Under the pieces are notes generated by a model. It saw only the letters and a list, made by a program, of their open reading frames with translations, did no database searches and was not told the DNA's origin. The translations under genes were made by a program, and so were the position numbers. From the NCBI RefSeq assembly GCF_002441695.1, contig NZ_JXJW01000010.1:1-64000 (forward strand): 64,000 bases of DNA, written 5' to 3'. Position 1 is the first letter of the stretch. Each line of letters begins with the position of its first letter. Source of the DNA: Pseudolactococcus piscium (lineage in GTDB: Bacteria > Bacillota > Bacilli > Lactobacillales > Streptococcaceae). Shown in pieces: positions 55,575-64,000 of the stretch.

Positions 55575-55603
55575 ATTGATTAATCATATTATTTTTAATC
55601 AAT
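55575..55603. repeat. AT-rich inverted repeat upstream of epsL
   Basis: ATTGATTAA (55575-55583) and TTAATCAAT (55595-55603) with an 11-nt loop. The 402-nt stretch 55446-55847 is very AT-rich and shows no other gene or clear element. Confidence 0.45.
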
Positions 55604-55847
55604 ATTTGAAAAAAACTTAGTTATTCACGAGAGTCTTTATAAAAATTTTATTCACACAAAATATGAAACTAAATTTTTTATCTGATCTACTTTACTAACT
55701 CAATTTGTAAATTTTTGAAAAAATATATATAAACTAATTTTCAATCGACATATTTCCAAGATTAATAGTAACTCAAATCAGTTTCTCTTACTAAATAATC
55801 CTAATTACTGCCGACTATTAAAAGAATTTTTAGGATTTTATTTTGTA

Positions 55848-56645
55848 TTATTTATTTTCTAAAGGACCTAATACTTTTCTAATCTTAATTTTTTCCCAAA
55901 TATATTCAATAAATTCCTTAACATTAAAACGATACTTCAGTGAATCTTTTAGGTAATCACTACAATAGTAGCTAGAGGAATAACTTGAAACTCCTAACAT
56001 GCTAAGTAAATGGGCTCCATCTTTGCTGAATGATCACTCTTTGAAATACTATTTTTTTGAATTCTTTAATCAACTAAAACGTCAGAGAGGTAAAAAAAAT
56101 TATACTTATCTGATATTCTCAATGCAAATTCCCAATCTTGGAATCTTGATAGATTTAGTTTAAACTTGTTGTGCTCAAATACTTCTCTTTTAGAAACAAT
56201 CGTCTGAGTACTTATTATATTGACGTATAGTAAATCTTTAATATTAATCCAGCCTTCCTCACGAAAAATGACTACTTTTTTAATTCCTAAGTCAGCTTTT
56301 TCTTCAATCATCTTAATAATTTCAGCTAAAAGCTTGCCTTCTCTCCATAAATCATCACTATCCTGGAATGCAATTATGTCTCCTAAAGACTCTTTAATTC
56401 CAATATTACTTGCGTAATTTGCCCCATAATTTTGATGAAGCTTAATAAGTGTTACTCTGCTATCATCTAATTTTTCTACCTCTTCAATAGATTTATCCTT
56501 TGAACAGTCATCCACAATTACTAATTCGATATTAAATCGTTTTCCATTCTTTTTGATTTAATACACTACGAATTGCTTCTATGATGGTAGTTTCCCTGTT
56601 ATATAATGGTATTATTACTGAAACCAAACTATTTTCACTAATCAT
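55848..56645 (-). pseudogene. Glycosyltransferase family 2 gene, inactivated by three lesions
   Basis: About 265 codons of a GT-A glycosyltransferase can be read if three breaks are repaired. The start ATG at 56645 gives VSVIIPLYNRETTIIEAIRSV, then an extra A in an AAAA run (56540-56543) shifts the frame. The next part runs ELVIVDDCSKD ... YLSDVLVD, interrupted by an in-frame TAA at 56066. After SISKSDHSAK a missing base near 56022 shifts the frame again into GAHLLSMLG...GPLENK, ending at 55848. Coding similarity continues across all breaks. Confidence 0.85.
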
Positions 56646-56667
56646 TCTTTTCTCTCATTTCTATAAC

Positions 56668-57567
56668 TCAGTCAATTATTTTATTCACAATAAAATCAGT
56701 TTCCTTTTTGACTACTGCGTTATAATTGGAAATTGCTTTCAATATTCTCTTATTCTTTATTAGTTGAGCTTTTTTTTCAGATTTATCTTGTGCTGCAAAA
56801 TTGGAACTTCCCTCTTTATGATAAATTTCCAATTCTGGAATATATAATTGAGAAAAATTTAATCTTCTACAAATTAAATTTAAATAATCTTCTTCTGTAT
56901 AAAGAAATGTGTCAGGATAAAATCCTTTATATGTCTTTAGATATGTTTCAGTAAAAAAAATAGCTGCTCCGTGTAGTCCATTTTTTTGTAAATCTAAATA
57001 GACACTTTTACTAGTTATTTTTTTTTCTGGTTTTTTCTTTATAAATAAAGATTTGATACTTTTAATCCTATCCCACATTCTCAAAGGAATAAGGTATAGG
57101 TAAATCGTATTCTTAATATAGTATCTTCTTATTTTTTTTATATTTGAAAACGCTTCTCCCATTACATTATAAGGATTTTGGTTATTCAGATCATTTCCGA
57201 TAATTGATGTTCCAATAAATGCACAGTTATTATCAATAGGCATATTAACCAATTTTTCAAGATATTTTTCATCTTCAATGAAAGTGTCTGCATTTATCGC
57301 GAAAATATTAAAAATATTTTTATTTTTCAAATATTTAATACCTGCGTTATTGCCTCTTGCAAAACCAATGTTTCCATCAGTTTTTATGACATTAATATTA
57401 GTTCTATCTTTGTATTTTTCTTTTAACTGGTAAAAAGAGTCATTAGGAGAACCATTATCAACTATCACTATTTCATAGTCTTTAAATGACTGATTTGTTA
57501 GCGAATCTACGCATCCAAAGACATCCTTATAAACAATATAATTAAGTATAACTATCCCTATTTTCAT
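56668..57567 (-). CDS. Glycosyltransferase family 2 (rhamnosyltransferase-like)
   Basis: A 299-aa cytoplasmic GT-A enzyme: GIVILNYIVYKDVFGCVDSL start, IVIVDNGSPNDS nucleotide-binding, GNIGFARGNNAG and DTFIEDEKYLEKL (DxD-like) motifs, and GAAIFFTETY...YTEEDYL acceptor side. Typical of EPS rhamnosyl- or other transferases; sugar unknown. The gene is distinctly AT-rich. TTAGGAGAGG precedes the ATG. Confidence 0.87.
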   Translation of the reverse strand: MKIGIVILNYIVYKDVFGCVDSLTNQSFKDYEIVIVDNGSPNDSFYQLKEKYKDRTNINVIKTDGNIGFARGNNAGIKYLKNKNIFNIFAINADTFIEDEKYLEKLVNMPIDNNCAFIGTSIIGNDLNNQNPYNVMGEAFSNIKKIRRYYIKNTIYLYLIPLRMWDRIKSIKSLFIKKKPEKKITSKSVYLDLQKNGLHGAAIFFTETYLKTYKGFYPDTFLYTEEDYLNLICRRLNFSQLYIPELEIYHKEGSSNFAAQDKSEKKAQLIKNKRILKAISNYNAVVKKETDFIVNKIID

Positions 57568-57582
57568 TTTTTCCTCTCCTAA

Positions 57583-58728
57583 TTAATGAGCAAACAATAT
57601 AGAACTATATGGATAAATGCCATACCCACTTCCTCCTATTGGCTGATGAAGTGTTGAGTTAATAAAAACGATAATTAAAACTATTATATATAAATAGGTC
57701 AATATTCTTTTCGTAGAAACATCTTTTATATACTCAATTGGAGCAAAATATGCAATTGAACAAAACCAGGAAATATACATTCCTATTCTTGCAACAGATT
57801 GTCCGCCAGTTCCTTTTAAAAATAGAATTAGAAAATCTAGAATAACAGATGAGAGAAGTAACAAAATTGCTTTGTCATTCTCTTTTTTCAATGTAGAATA
57901 TATAAAAAAGTAACCGATTAAAAAAACCAACCTATATAGATTATTAATAGATATTCCGGAAGTATAGTTTACTACTGAAAGATTTCCTCCAAAGTATTGA
58001 CTGTATTTATCAGAAAACAAACCAACTGAATATAAAACTTTAAATAAAATATTTACTGAAGTTAATATTAATATCAGAGAAACAAAATAAAGAGTAAACA
58101 ATTTACTCAATTTTTTTCCTTTTCCATTGCTCAACCAATACACAAATATTAAAAATAACCCTCCAAACCAGCCACTAGAATGAAAAGTTACAGCCAAAGC
58201 AATCAATAGGATTGGCATTTTTATTTTATTAGTTGACATATAATAACTTATTGCTAAAAGTACCAATGAAATAGCAAGTGACTGCCTTAAAAGACATAAT
58301 GTCAACCCATAAAACAACATTAAATATGTAAAAAGACTTAATACTACACTAGTAGATTTTCTAAAATTTACAAAACTCAAATAAGCTGCAGTATTTGTTA
58401 TTAAAGAAACGGTAAACAATAAAACGTTGAGATTACTAGTAAACCTAGATACAATGTAATTGATAAAATTATATCCTAATTCAATTCCAGATGAATAATT
58501 CATCATTTGCGAAAAATGATTACTATTAGTAGCAATGTAAAAGGTAGACTGACCGTATACTCCAATATCAGTACCTACATTTAAATTCCTAATCCCTGCA
58601 AAAATTGCTAAAACTAATATAGACAACATCATAAATAAATAATACAAACTAATATTTTTTAATCTGAAAATTTCTGATATTTTTGAAAAAGTTAAAGCAA
58701 CGGAAAAACAAATAAAATACGGAAACAT
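57583..58728 (-). CDS. EpsG-family polysaccharide polymerase (Wzy)
   Basis: A 381-aa membrane protein with about ten to twelve hydrophobic segments. The EpsG pattern is visible in FAGIRNLNVGTDIGVYGQ and in ALAVTFHSSGWFGGLFLI. It should join repeat units on the outer face of the membrane. It is AT-rich and foreign in composition compared with the housekeeping part. It lies 15 nt upstream of the GT2 gene. Confidence 0.87.
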   Translation of the reverse strand: MFPYFICFSVALTFSKISEIFRLKNISLYYLFMMLSILVLAIFAGIRNLNVGTDIGVYGQSTFYIATNSNHFSQMMNYSSGIELGYNFINYIVSRFTSNLNVLLFTVSLITNTAAYLSFVNFRKSTSVVLSLFTYLMLFYGLTLCLLRQSLAISLVLLAISYYMSTNKIKMPILLIALAVTFHSSGWFGGLFLIFVYWLSNGKGKKLSKLFTLYFVSLILILTSVNILFKVLYSVGLFSDKYSQYFGGNLSVVNYTSGISINNLYRLVFLIGYFFIYSTLKKENDKAILLLLSSVILDFLILFLKGTGGQSVARIGMYISWFCSIAYFAPIEYIKDVSTKRILTYLYIIVLIIVFINSTLHQPIGGSGYGIYPYSSILFAH

Positions 58729-58747
58729 TTTTTCTCCTAAACAATGT

Positions 58748-59662
58748 TTATTTCCTCCAATAAATTGGTAACAACTTATTTAAGCTATCTAAATTTCGAT
58801 CCTTCTTATCATTGATATTGGCTAAAGCAACATTTTGACTGTTAATAGTTGAAACAAAAAAACCAAATAATCTATCGGAGTATTTTGCTTTAACAACTGA
58901 GATTCCAGATGATTGTTCAATTGCTTTTAACCATAAATCATCCGTATATGGGGCATAAGCTTTTATTTTTTTAATATCATACAATTCATTTGGCATACAA
59001 TTGGGCGGGTATAAAACCCCACCTACGCCATAAGCAATCGAACGCTCATCACCAATTCCATAGAAAAATTTTTGCCGCCATGTCGTTGATGATTGTAAAA
59101 TCCCCATATTTTGCTTATAATTAACTACTATGCCTGCAGATACACATTGAGGAAACTTTACGTAAGAATTAAATAAAGTTTGAATTAATTTTTTTGAGTA
59201 TATAGTATCATCATCAACCGTAATAACTATGGCATCTTGAAAATCCTGGAAAGCAAAATAATATTTTTTATGAGAACGAATATCTTTTACGAATCGGATT
59301 TCTAATCCTAATTTTAATAATTCACTTAATTCATCTGTAATTAAAAACTCTTCTGAATCCGAATAATACAAAATTATCTTATCAGGCTTAAGAGTTTGCT
59401 GCATAAGCCTAGAAATAACAAGATGTATCTGACTTAATCGAGGGGAATATGTTGTAAGAGAAACAATTATTTTTATTTTTCTTTCTCTATCATTCAAAGT
59501 GCTACCACTTAAGTTTTGAAATTCTTTGTTTGCAATTCTATTGATTCTTTTTTCTATAAAATTTGGAAAAAAGGTCTGGATTATCCTATGAAAAAAGATA
59601 CCATGTATAATCCACCTAATTGGCACTGCCAATAATTGAATTTTATTTTTTGTGAAATACAA
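58748..59662 (-). CDS. Glycosyltransferase of the EPS cluster
   Basis: A 304-aa GT-A-like protein. IIVSLTTYSPRLSQIHLVISRLMQQTLKPDKIILYY marks the nucleotide-binding start, IVITVDDDTIYSKKL carries the DDD metal site, and YAPYTDDLWLKAIEQSSG follows. This type occurs in capsule and EPS loci. The donor and acceptor sugars are unknown. AT-rich. Confidence 0.8.
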   Translation of the reverse strand: MYFTKNKIQLLAVPIRWIIHGIFFHRIIQTFFPNFIEKRINRIANKEFQNLSGSTLNDRERKIKIIVSLTTYSPRLSQIHLVISRLMQQTLKPDKIILYYSDSEEFLITDELSELLKLGLEIRFVKDIRSHKKYYFAFQDFQDAIVITVDDDTIYSKKLIQTLFNSYVKFPQCVSAGIVVNYKQNMGILQSSTTWRQKFFYGIGDERSIAYGVGGVLYPPNCMPNELYDIKKIKAYAPYTDDLWLKAIEQSSGISVVKAKYSDRLFGFFVSTINSQNVALANINDKKDRNLDSLNKLLPIYWRK

Positions 59663-59686
59663 GACTTATCCTCGATAATCTATTTT

Positions 59687-60829
59687 TTAATTATAATATT
59701 CGGTTTCAATTTTTTTAACCATGGATTCAAGAGAGTATCTAGTCTTAAAACTATTTTTTATTGTTTCTTTAGAAAGACTACCTGCTTCATCAATGAAGTT
59801 TTTTATCATTTCGTAATAGTTTTCGTGGTTTGAAATTTCAAATAATTCACCATTTATCCCCGGTATAGTAACTTCGTTGTGCCCCATGACATTTGAAAGT
59901 AAAACTGGAACTCCTGCCCTCAAGGCTTCTACAGCAGAGTATCCAAAACTTTCTCCATTAGATGTTGATAAAAAAGCATCAAATCCGGCAACAAGGATCT
60001 CTGAATTTTCTTTGTAGCCAAGTAGGTGAAAATTATCAGAAATATCATAACTATCAACTCTGTTTTTAATTTCAGTTTCTAACGAGCCATTCCCAATCCA
60101 TACAAAGTGTATATTATTATCTACTTGGATTACTTCATGAGCTATTTTTAAGAACAAATCCGGATTCTTCTGATGATTCAATCTAGCTGTATTACCAAAT
60201 AGATAAACATTATCTGCTATTTCTAATTCTTTTCTTAAATTTTGTTTACTAGGAAAGTTTATATCTGGTAAACCATTGTAAATAACTTCAAATTTATTAT
60301 CTTTATCAATTTTATAACCAAGAGCAGAATATTTTTCGCCTTTAGATGTATTAAATGTTTTTGTGGTCATATGAATACTGAGTATTTTCTCGATTTCAAT
60401 AAATATTCTTTTTTTTATTCGAGAAAACTCCGGTGATAAAAACGAATACCAATGTGGCGTATAAAATACTTTTTTTACTTTTCTTCTTTTAGCGGCTAAT
60501 CTTCCTAAAACTCCTGCTTTAGAACTGTGGCAATGCACAATATCTGGCTTGATTTCCTTTATTAATTTACTCAATTTTAAATATGCTCTTATATCTTGAT
60601 TGAAATTTAATTCCCTAACAAAACTATTTATTAATACTGGAGTAACCTTTCCAGATAATTGCTTTATTGTTTGTCTAAATATTTCATCAACTTCATCATC
60701 ATTATAAGCAATCCACACATCAAATATTTCGTAATCAAGGTTAAGCATAAGATCACATAAATGCGTCCTTAAACCACCTTTTCCGCTTTGATTTATCAGT
60801 AATAATCTCTCTTTTTTTTTCTTTATCAC
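59687..60829 (-). CDS. Glycosyltransferase family 4
   Basis: A 380-aa GT-B enzyme: N-terminal acceptor domain with GGLRTHLCDLMLNL and IVHCHSSKAGVLGRLAAK, C-terminal donor domain with FGNTARLNHQKNPDLFLK and the E-x7-E type motif STSNGESFGYSAVEALRAGVPVL. It probably adds the second sugar after the priming transferase, as suggested by its position right after that gene (3 nt apart). Confidence 0.88.
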   Translation of the reverse strand: MIKKKKERLLLINQSGKGGLRTHLCDLMLNLDYEIFDVWIAYNDDEVDEIFRQTIKQLSGKVTPVLINSFVRELNFNQDIRAYLKLSKLIKEIKPDIVHCHSSKAGVLGRLAAKRRKVKKVFYTPHWYSFLSPEFSRIKKRIFIEIEKILSIHMTTKTFNTSKGEKYSALGYKIDKDNKFEVIYNGLPDINFPSKQNLRKELEIADNVYLFGNTARLNHQKNPDLFLKIAHEVIQVDNNIHFVWIGNGSLETEIKNRVDSYDISDNFHLLGYKENSEILVAGFDAFLSTSNGESFGYSAVEALRAGVPVLLSNVMGHNEVTIPGINGELFEISNHENYYEMIKNFIDEAGSLSKETIKNSFKTRYSLESMVKKIETEYYN

Positions 60830-60832
60830 CCT

Positions 60833-61519
60833 TTAATACGCGTCCAATCCTTTAATCATTTGTCCAATTGTCAGTGTGAGTAACCTGATGTCATGCCTAG
60901 TACTATGGTATTGGAGATAGTAGAGTTCAAGATCTGCTCTATCAGGGAAAAGCACTTTACTTCTGCCATGTGTTGTCCAATACCCTGTTATACCAGGCCG
61001 ACAGATGAGCAGAAGGGACAGGCGTTGACCATATTCTTTTGCTTCAAATAGGAGTATCGGTCTCGGCCCAACCAATGCCATATCCCCTTTAAGAACATTA
61101 ATGAATTGTGGCAGTTCATCTATTGAGTATCATCTAATAAACGCACCAATCCTAGTCACTCGGGGATCATTTGCTAATTTATTACCACTAGCATGATACT
61201 CTGCTTTAACCTCAGGATGCTGGTCTAGATAGTGCTCCGCATCAACAATCATCGTTCTAAATTTTAATATATGAAAAATCCGGCCATTTTTACCGTACCT
61301 TTCTTGCTTATAAAACATAGGACCGCGATCCTTTTTCGAACATACTCGATACGGTATAAAAAGAAACAACACCCCTATCAAAAACAAACATGCCCCGACT
61401 AGTCCCCCAATAATATCTAGGCTTCTTTTTATGCCTTTTTCAAGAATTGAAAATTTCTTAAAAGGAACTACTTGTTGTTTGTCTACTAAATTGATGCAGC
61501 TTCCGCTAATAGTCTCCAT
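60833..61519 (-). pseudogene. Undecaprenyl-phosphate sugar phosphotransferase (priming glycosyltransferase) with in-frame TGA
   Basis: The membrane enzyme that starts each EPS repeat unit on undecaprenyl phosphate. The gene has 229 codons in one frame: a hydrophobic helix (SLDIIGGLVGACLFLIGVLF), RGPMFYKQERYGKNGRIFHILKFRTM, then GAFIR followed by TGA (61130-61132), then YSIDELPQFINVLKGDMALVGPRPI and CRPGITGYW. A Lys or Arg normally fills the TGA position. Two peptides of 129 and about 82 aa would be made, neither complete. True mutation or sequencing error cannot be told apart here. Confidence 0.88.
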
Positions 61520-61545
61520 TTCTCACCTTATTCTTTCATAACCCC

Positions 61546-62310
61546 TTAAAATAATCCGAAAAATTTCTTTGTTTTAATTCGTGTTGGATTATCTAAATAA
61601 ATTATTTCATTTGACACAACTGATGCTGCATTATCTTTAAAGCATTGTGCTTTTGAAACCCCATATTTTTTTTCAATAATATCGAAGGCCTCTCTCATCT
61701 TAAATGCACGAGATGTCACATTATGCGCATCAGATGCAACGAATTGTGTTAACTGGTGTTCTATGATCTGAAAGGTTAAGTTTTGTATCTTTTTCCCAAA
61801 ATGCCCCGTTACACTTGATGCCGTAATTTGACTTAAGACACCTTGTTCGATAAACTCAAACAGTAAATTAGGATTTTCTATAATGCCACTATTGCGTTCA
61901 GGATGGACCAAAATGGGTTGAATCCCTTGCAGTTTCATATTGTAGAAAAGTTCCCCAGCATATCTAGGGACATGATTTGTAGGAAATTCAACCAACATAT
62001 AAGTTGACGTACCCGCACTTGTCAACAATTTTCCATCTGAAAAATCTTTCAATAAATCACCATATATTCGGACTTCTTGACCTGGTAAAACTTGGATAGG
62101 CAACTGATTCTCATCAATGATTGTTTTCACTTCTTTGACTTTAGCCAAAATCAAGGGAGCTTCATTATGATATTCAGGATTAAGATGAGGTGTCGCAGTA
62201 ATCACTGTGATGCCTTCGTCAATTGCTGACTTAAGCATCGTCAAAGTATCGTCAGCTGTTTTAGCCCCATCATCTATCCCTGGTAAAATATGGCAATGAA
62301 TATCAATCAT
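61546..62310 (-). CDS. wzh: Manganese-dependent protein tyrosine phosphatase (Wzh/EpsC type)
   Basis: A 254-aa PHP-domain phosphatase: MIDIHCHILPGIDDGAK at the start, TATPHLNPEYH, VHPERNSG and ASDAHN metal sites. It dephosphorylates the tyrosine kinase Wze and so tunes polymer length. It lies between wze and the priming transferase gene. Confidence 0.93.
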   Translation of the reverse strand: MIDIHCHILPGIDDGAKTADDTLTMLKSAIDEGITVITATPHLNPEYHNEAPLILAKVKEVKTIIDENQLPIQVLPGQEVRIYGDLLKDFSDGKLLTSAGTSTYMLVEFPTNHVPRYAGELFYNMKLQGIQPILVHPERNSGIIENPNLLFEFIEQGVLSQITASSVTGHFGKKIQNLTFQIIEHQLTQFVASDAHNVTSRAFKMREAFDIIEKKYGVSKAQCFKDNAASVVSNEIIYLDNPTRIKTKKFFGLF

Positions 62311-62365
62311 GTTTCTCCCCGCATGTCTACTTTACATTGTTTAATTTACGACTAATCAAGATTGA

Positions 62366-63061
62366 CTACTCTACACCATAGTAGTAGTAAGATGCTGAAT
62401 CATTCGGTTCGGTCCCATGCAGGACAACGCCTAAAATATTTGCATTGACTTGTTCAAGCAATTTTTTGGTCTTGAACAAGTCATCTTTCTTTGTTTGATT
62501 AGCATGAACAACAATGACAACGCCACCTAAATAGCTAGTTAATATTTGCGCATCCGTAACCGCAGAAAGAGGGGGTGTATCCACTAAAACAAGATCAAAA
62601 TGCCCTGTCACAGCATCAAGTAATTGCTTCATTGCATTGGATCCGAGCAGTTCTGAAGGATTAGGCGGAATAGGGCCTGAGGTGATAACTGTCAGGTTCT
62701 CAGAAACTCTTGTCCTTTGTAAAACATCTTGAATTGAAGACTGATTCATCAAAACGTTTGTCAGTCCTACTCTATTTTGCACCTTAAATGTTCTATTAAC
62801 AGTCGGCTTACGAAGATCGCCATCGATGACTAATACTTTTTTACCTTGTTGTGCAAAAGCAACCGCTAAATTAGCAACTGTTGTAGATTTACCCGCAGAT
62901 GCTTCTGATGAGGTGACTAGAAAACTCTTAATCCCTTGATCTGCCATTTTAAACTCAACTGTGGTACGAATTGTGCGGTATTGTTCAGAAATAGGTGATT
63001 GTGGGTTGACACTCGTAATAATAGCTCTATTATTATCTACATCTTTTTGTATTTTTGACAT
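62366..63061 (-). CDS. wze: Capsular/exopolysaccharide tyrosine kinase (Wze/EpsB type)
   Basis: A 231-aa BY-kinase. Walker A SSEASAGKST (51-60), Walker A' VLVIDGDLRKP (77-87) and Walker B VDTPPLSA. The C-terminus carries four adjacent tyrosines (SYYYYGVE), the autophosphorylation cluster. It works with the membrane adaptor Wzd, encoded 9 nt upstream, to regulate assembly. Confidence 0.95.
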   Translation of the reverse strand: MSKIQKDVDNNRAIITSVNPQSPISEQYRTIRTTVEFKMADQGIKSFLVTSSEASAGKSTTVANLAVAFAQQGKKVLVIDGDLRKPTVNRTFKVQNRVGLTNVLMNQSSIQDVLQRTRVSENLTVITSGPIPPNPSELLGSNAMKQLLDAVTGHFDLVLVDTPPLSAVTDAQILTSYLGGVVIVVHANQTKKDDLFKTKKLLEQVNANILGVVLHGTEPNDSASYYYYGVE

Positions 63062-63070
63062 GCTAAACTC

Positions 63071-63847
63071 CTACCTACTTCTTCTTTTTACTGGTCGTTG
63101 TGCATCATGCTCACTTCGTGAACTTGTTGGCACTTCATTTTTTTCTACTTTATTGATACTCTTTACAAAATCACTTTTTTGAGCATATGTTGTCACACCG
63201 AGCACTGATAAGCCAAGAGATTCAATATCTGCTTCACTATTAATTTTGTTATCAAAGACTTCCTTAAGGAAAGCGATACCGACACCTAAAATCAACCCAA
63301 CAACAACAGATATTGCTAAATAAAGTTTTGGTTTAGGGCTAACAGGTCTGGTCTGCGCTTTAGCTTTAGATAAAACATTAACATTGGTCACATTCAACAG
63401 CGTTGCTGCATCACTACTGAATATTTTTGCTGTTTCATCCGCAATTTTTTTGGCGATATAAGGATCACCATACTTAACGGTCAGTATGATAACCTGTGAG
63501 TTTGTTTGGTTTGATGCGGAAACTTTCTTTTGAAAAGCGTCGTTAGGCAAGTTTAAATTACGTTGTACTTTATCCAGAATGACTGGGCTTACGATCACTT
63601 GATTGATCGTATTTGCCATCTGGATATTGCCATTAACTTGTCCAGCATATTCAGCTGAATTCTCAGAATTTGGTAACTTAACAACTAATTGAGTTGTGGC
63701 TGTATATATAGGTCTAGCTATAAAAAATATATAAATACAACCTATTACTGTAACGACTAGCGTACTTAATAGGATCAAACCTAATCGTTGTCGAATCAGT
63801 TTAATGATACTTCTTAAATCAATTGTTTGTTCGTGTGTCTCCTGCAT
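63071..63847 (-). CDS. wzd: Chain-length regulator / Wzz-type kinase adaptor (Wzd/EpsA type)
   Basis: A 258-aa membrane protein: short cytoplasmic N-terminus, first helix about 23-44 (LILLSTLVVTVIGCIYIFF), extracellular coiled region, proline-rich segment QTRPVSPKPKLY and second helix about 178-198. The basic C-terminal tail (RPVKRRSR) contacts the kinase. TTGGAG precedes the ATG. It is the first eps gene within the window. Confidence 0.93.
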   Translation of the reverse strand: MQETHEQTIDLRSIIKLIRQRLGLILLSTLVVTVIGCIYIFFIARPIYTATTQLVVKLPNSENSAEYAGQVNGNIQMANTINQVIVSPVILDKVQRNLNLPNDAFQKKVSASNQTNSQVIILTVKYGDPYIAKKIADETAKIFSSDAATLLNVTNVNVLSKAKAQTRPVSPKPKLYLAISVVVGLILGVGIAFLKEVFDNKINSEADIESLGLSVLGVTTYAQKSDFVKSINKVEKNEVPTSSRSEHDAQRPVKRRSR

Positions 63848-63920
63848 GTCATCTCCAATAATTCATACTTAATTTTTTTAAATTTACTTAGCTGTAAGAA
63901 CATTTAATTCCAATAGCATC

Positions 63921-63982
63921 GTCACTTTAGCAATTTTCAAAGTAACTACTAAATTAATTACCATAGTTACTTTATTGATTGC
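63921..63982. promoter_or_regulatory. Triple GT[C/T]ACTTT repeat with large dyad upstream of wzd
   Basis: AAAGTAACTA (63939-63948) and TAGTTACTTT (63964-63973) are perfect 10-bp inverted copies, extended outward by GCAAT (63930-63934) and ATTGC (63978-63982). A third half-site GTCACTTT lies at 63921-63928. Likely operator array of the eps operon or of a gene beyond the window edge. Confidence 0.55.
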
Positions 63983-64000
63983 AATTCAGCAATGTCCATA

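Noticed and set aside
55446-55847. Possible remnant gene between epsL and the broken glycosyltransferase
   Set aside because: The AT-rich sequence has stops in all frames and no recognisable peptide.

Overview
The window (about 39% G+C by eye, low-GC Gram-positive gene order, strong AAGGAGG ribosome-binding sites) comes from a member of the Streptococcaceae and looks like a Lactococcus. The raffinolactis/piscium side of the genus (now often called Pseudolactococcus) fits better than L. lactis, but this is an inference from gene content, not a phylogeny. No rRNA, tRNA, CRISPR array, prophage or intact insertion sequence was seen. Most genes lie on the minus strand.

Layout, left to right. 0.3-3.3 kb: ylbG-ylbF, clpP behind a CtsR box, and gapN with two promoter-like sequences. 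3.6-9.2 kb: a mannose-family PTS (IIA, IIB, IID, IIC) with a HAD phosphatase, a short-form 6-phosphogluconate dehydrogenase and a divergent RpiR regulator. This is the gene set of an enterococcal-type gluconate PTS, in which imported 6-phosphogluconate is oxidised to ribulose 5-phosphate. 9.3-12.2 kb: ispH, cysK, sodA. 12.4-20.1 kb: rpoC and rpoB, the latter behind a long structured leader with its own promoter and a strong terminator. 20.3-28.5 kb: pepO, an oxidoreductase, nrdG with a small partner gene, a MurJ-type flippase, era and the DEAD-box helicase cshA. 28.7-35.7 kb: an ABC exporter beside a LytTR/DUF3021 regulatory pair, prfC, a secreted LysM protein, a PadR/DUF1129 pair and a CcpA-controlled small protein. 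35.9-41.1 kb: a phosphonate-type ABC importer (phnD-phnC-phnE-phnE) with a 5'-nucleotidase. 41.3-53.2 kb: the streptococcal pbp2B-recR-ddl-murF cell-wall cluster, split between ddl and murF by a beta-glucoside PTS operon, a deletion-damaged ABC transporter and a PAP2 phosphatase. 53.4-64 kb: a degenerate LCP protein and an exopolysaccharide (eps) locus: wzd-wze-wzh, priming transferase, glycosyltransferases, polymerase and EpsL.

Main observations. (1) At least four genes (ylbF, the oxidoreductase, the LysM protein, pbp2B) and perhaps ispH have a -10 box only 6-8 nt before the start codon and no Shine-Dalgarno sequence, which predicts leaderless mRNAs. (2) The PadR gene encodes a normal PadR N-terminus upstream of its first ATG, but that stretch has no ATG/GTG/TTG start; an AUA codon sits where the start should be. 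Two inverted repeats flank its promoter. (3) The eps locus is decaying: the priming transferase has an in-frame TGA, one glycosyltransferase has two frameshifts and a nonsense codon, and no wzx flippase is present. (4) Upstream of rpoB there is a complete short transcription unit (promoter, hairpin, terminator) resembling a Lacto-rpoB-type leader or attenuator. (5) An unexplained three-way-junction RNA fold lies between the HAD phosphatase gene and gapN. (6) The LCP-family protein has lost all the recognisable catalytic positions.
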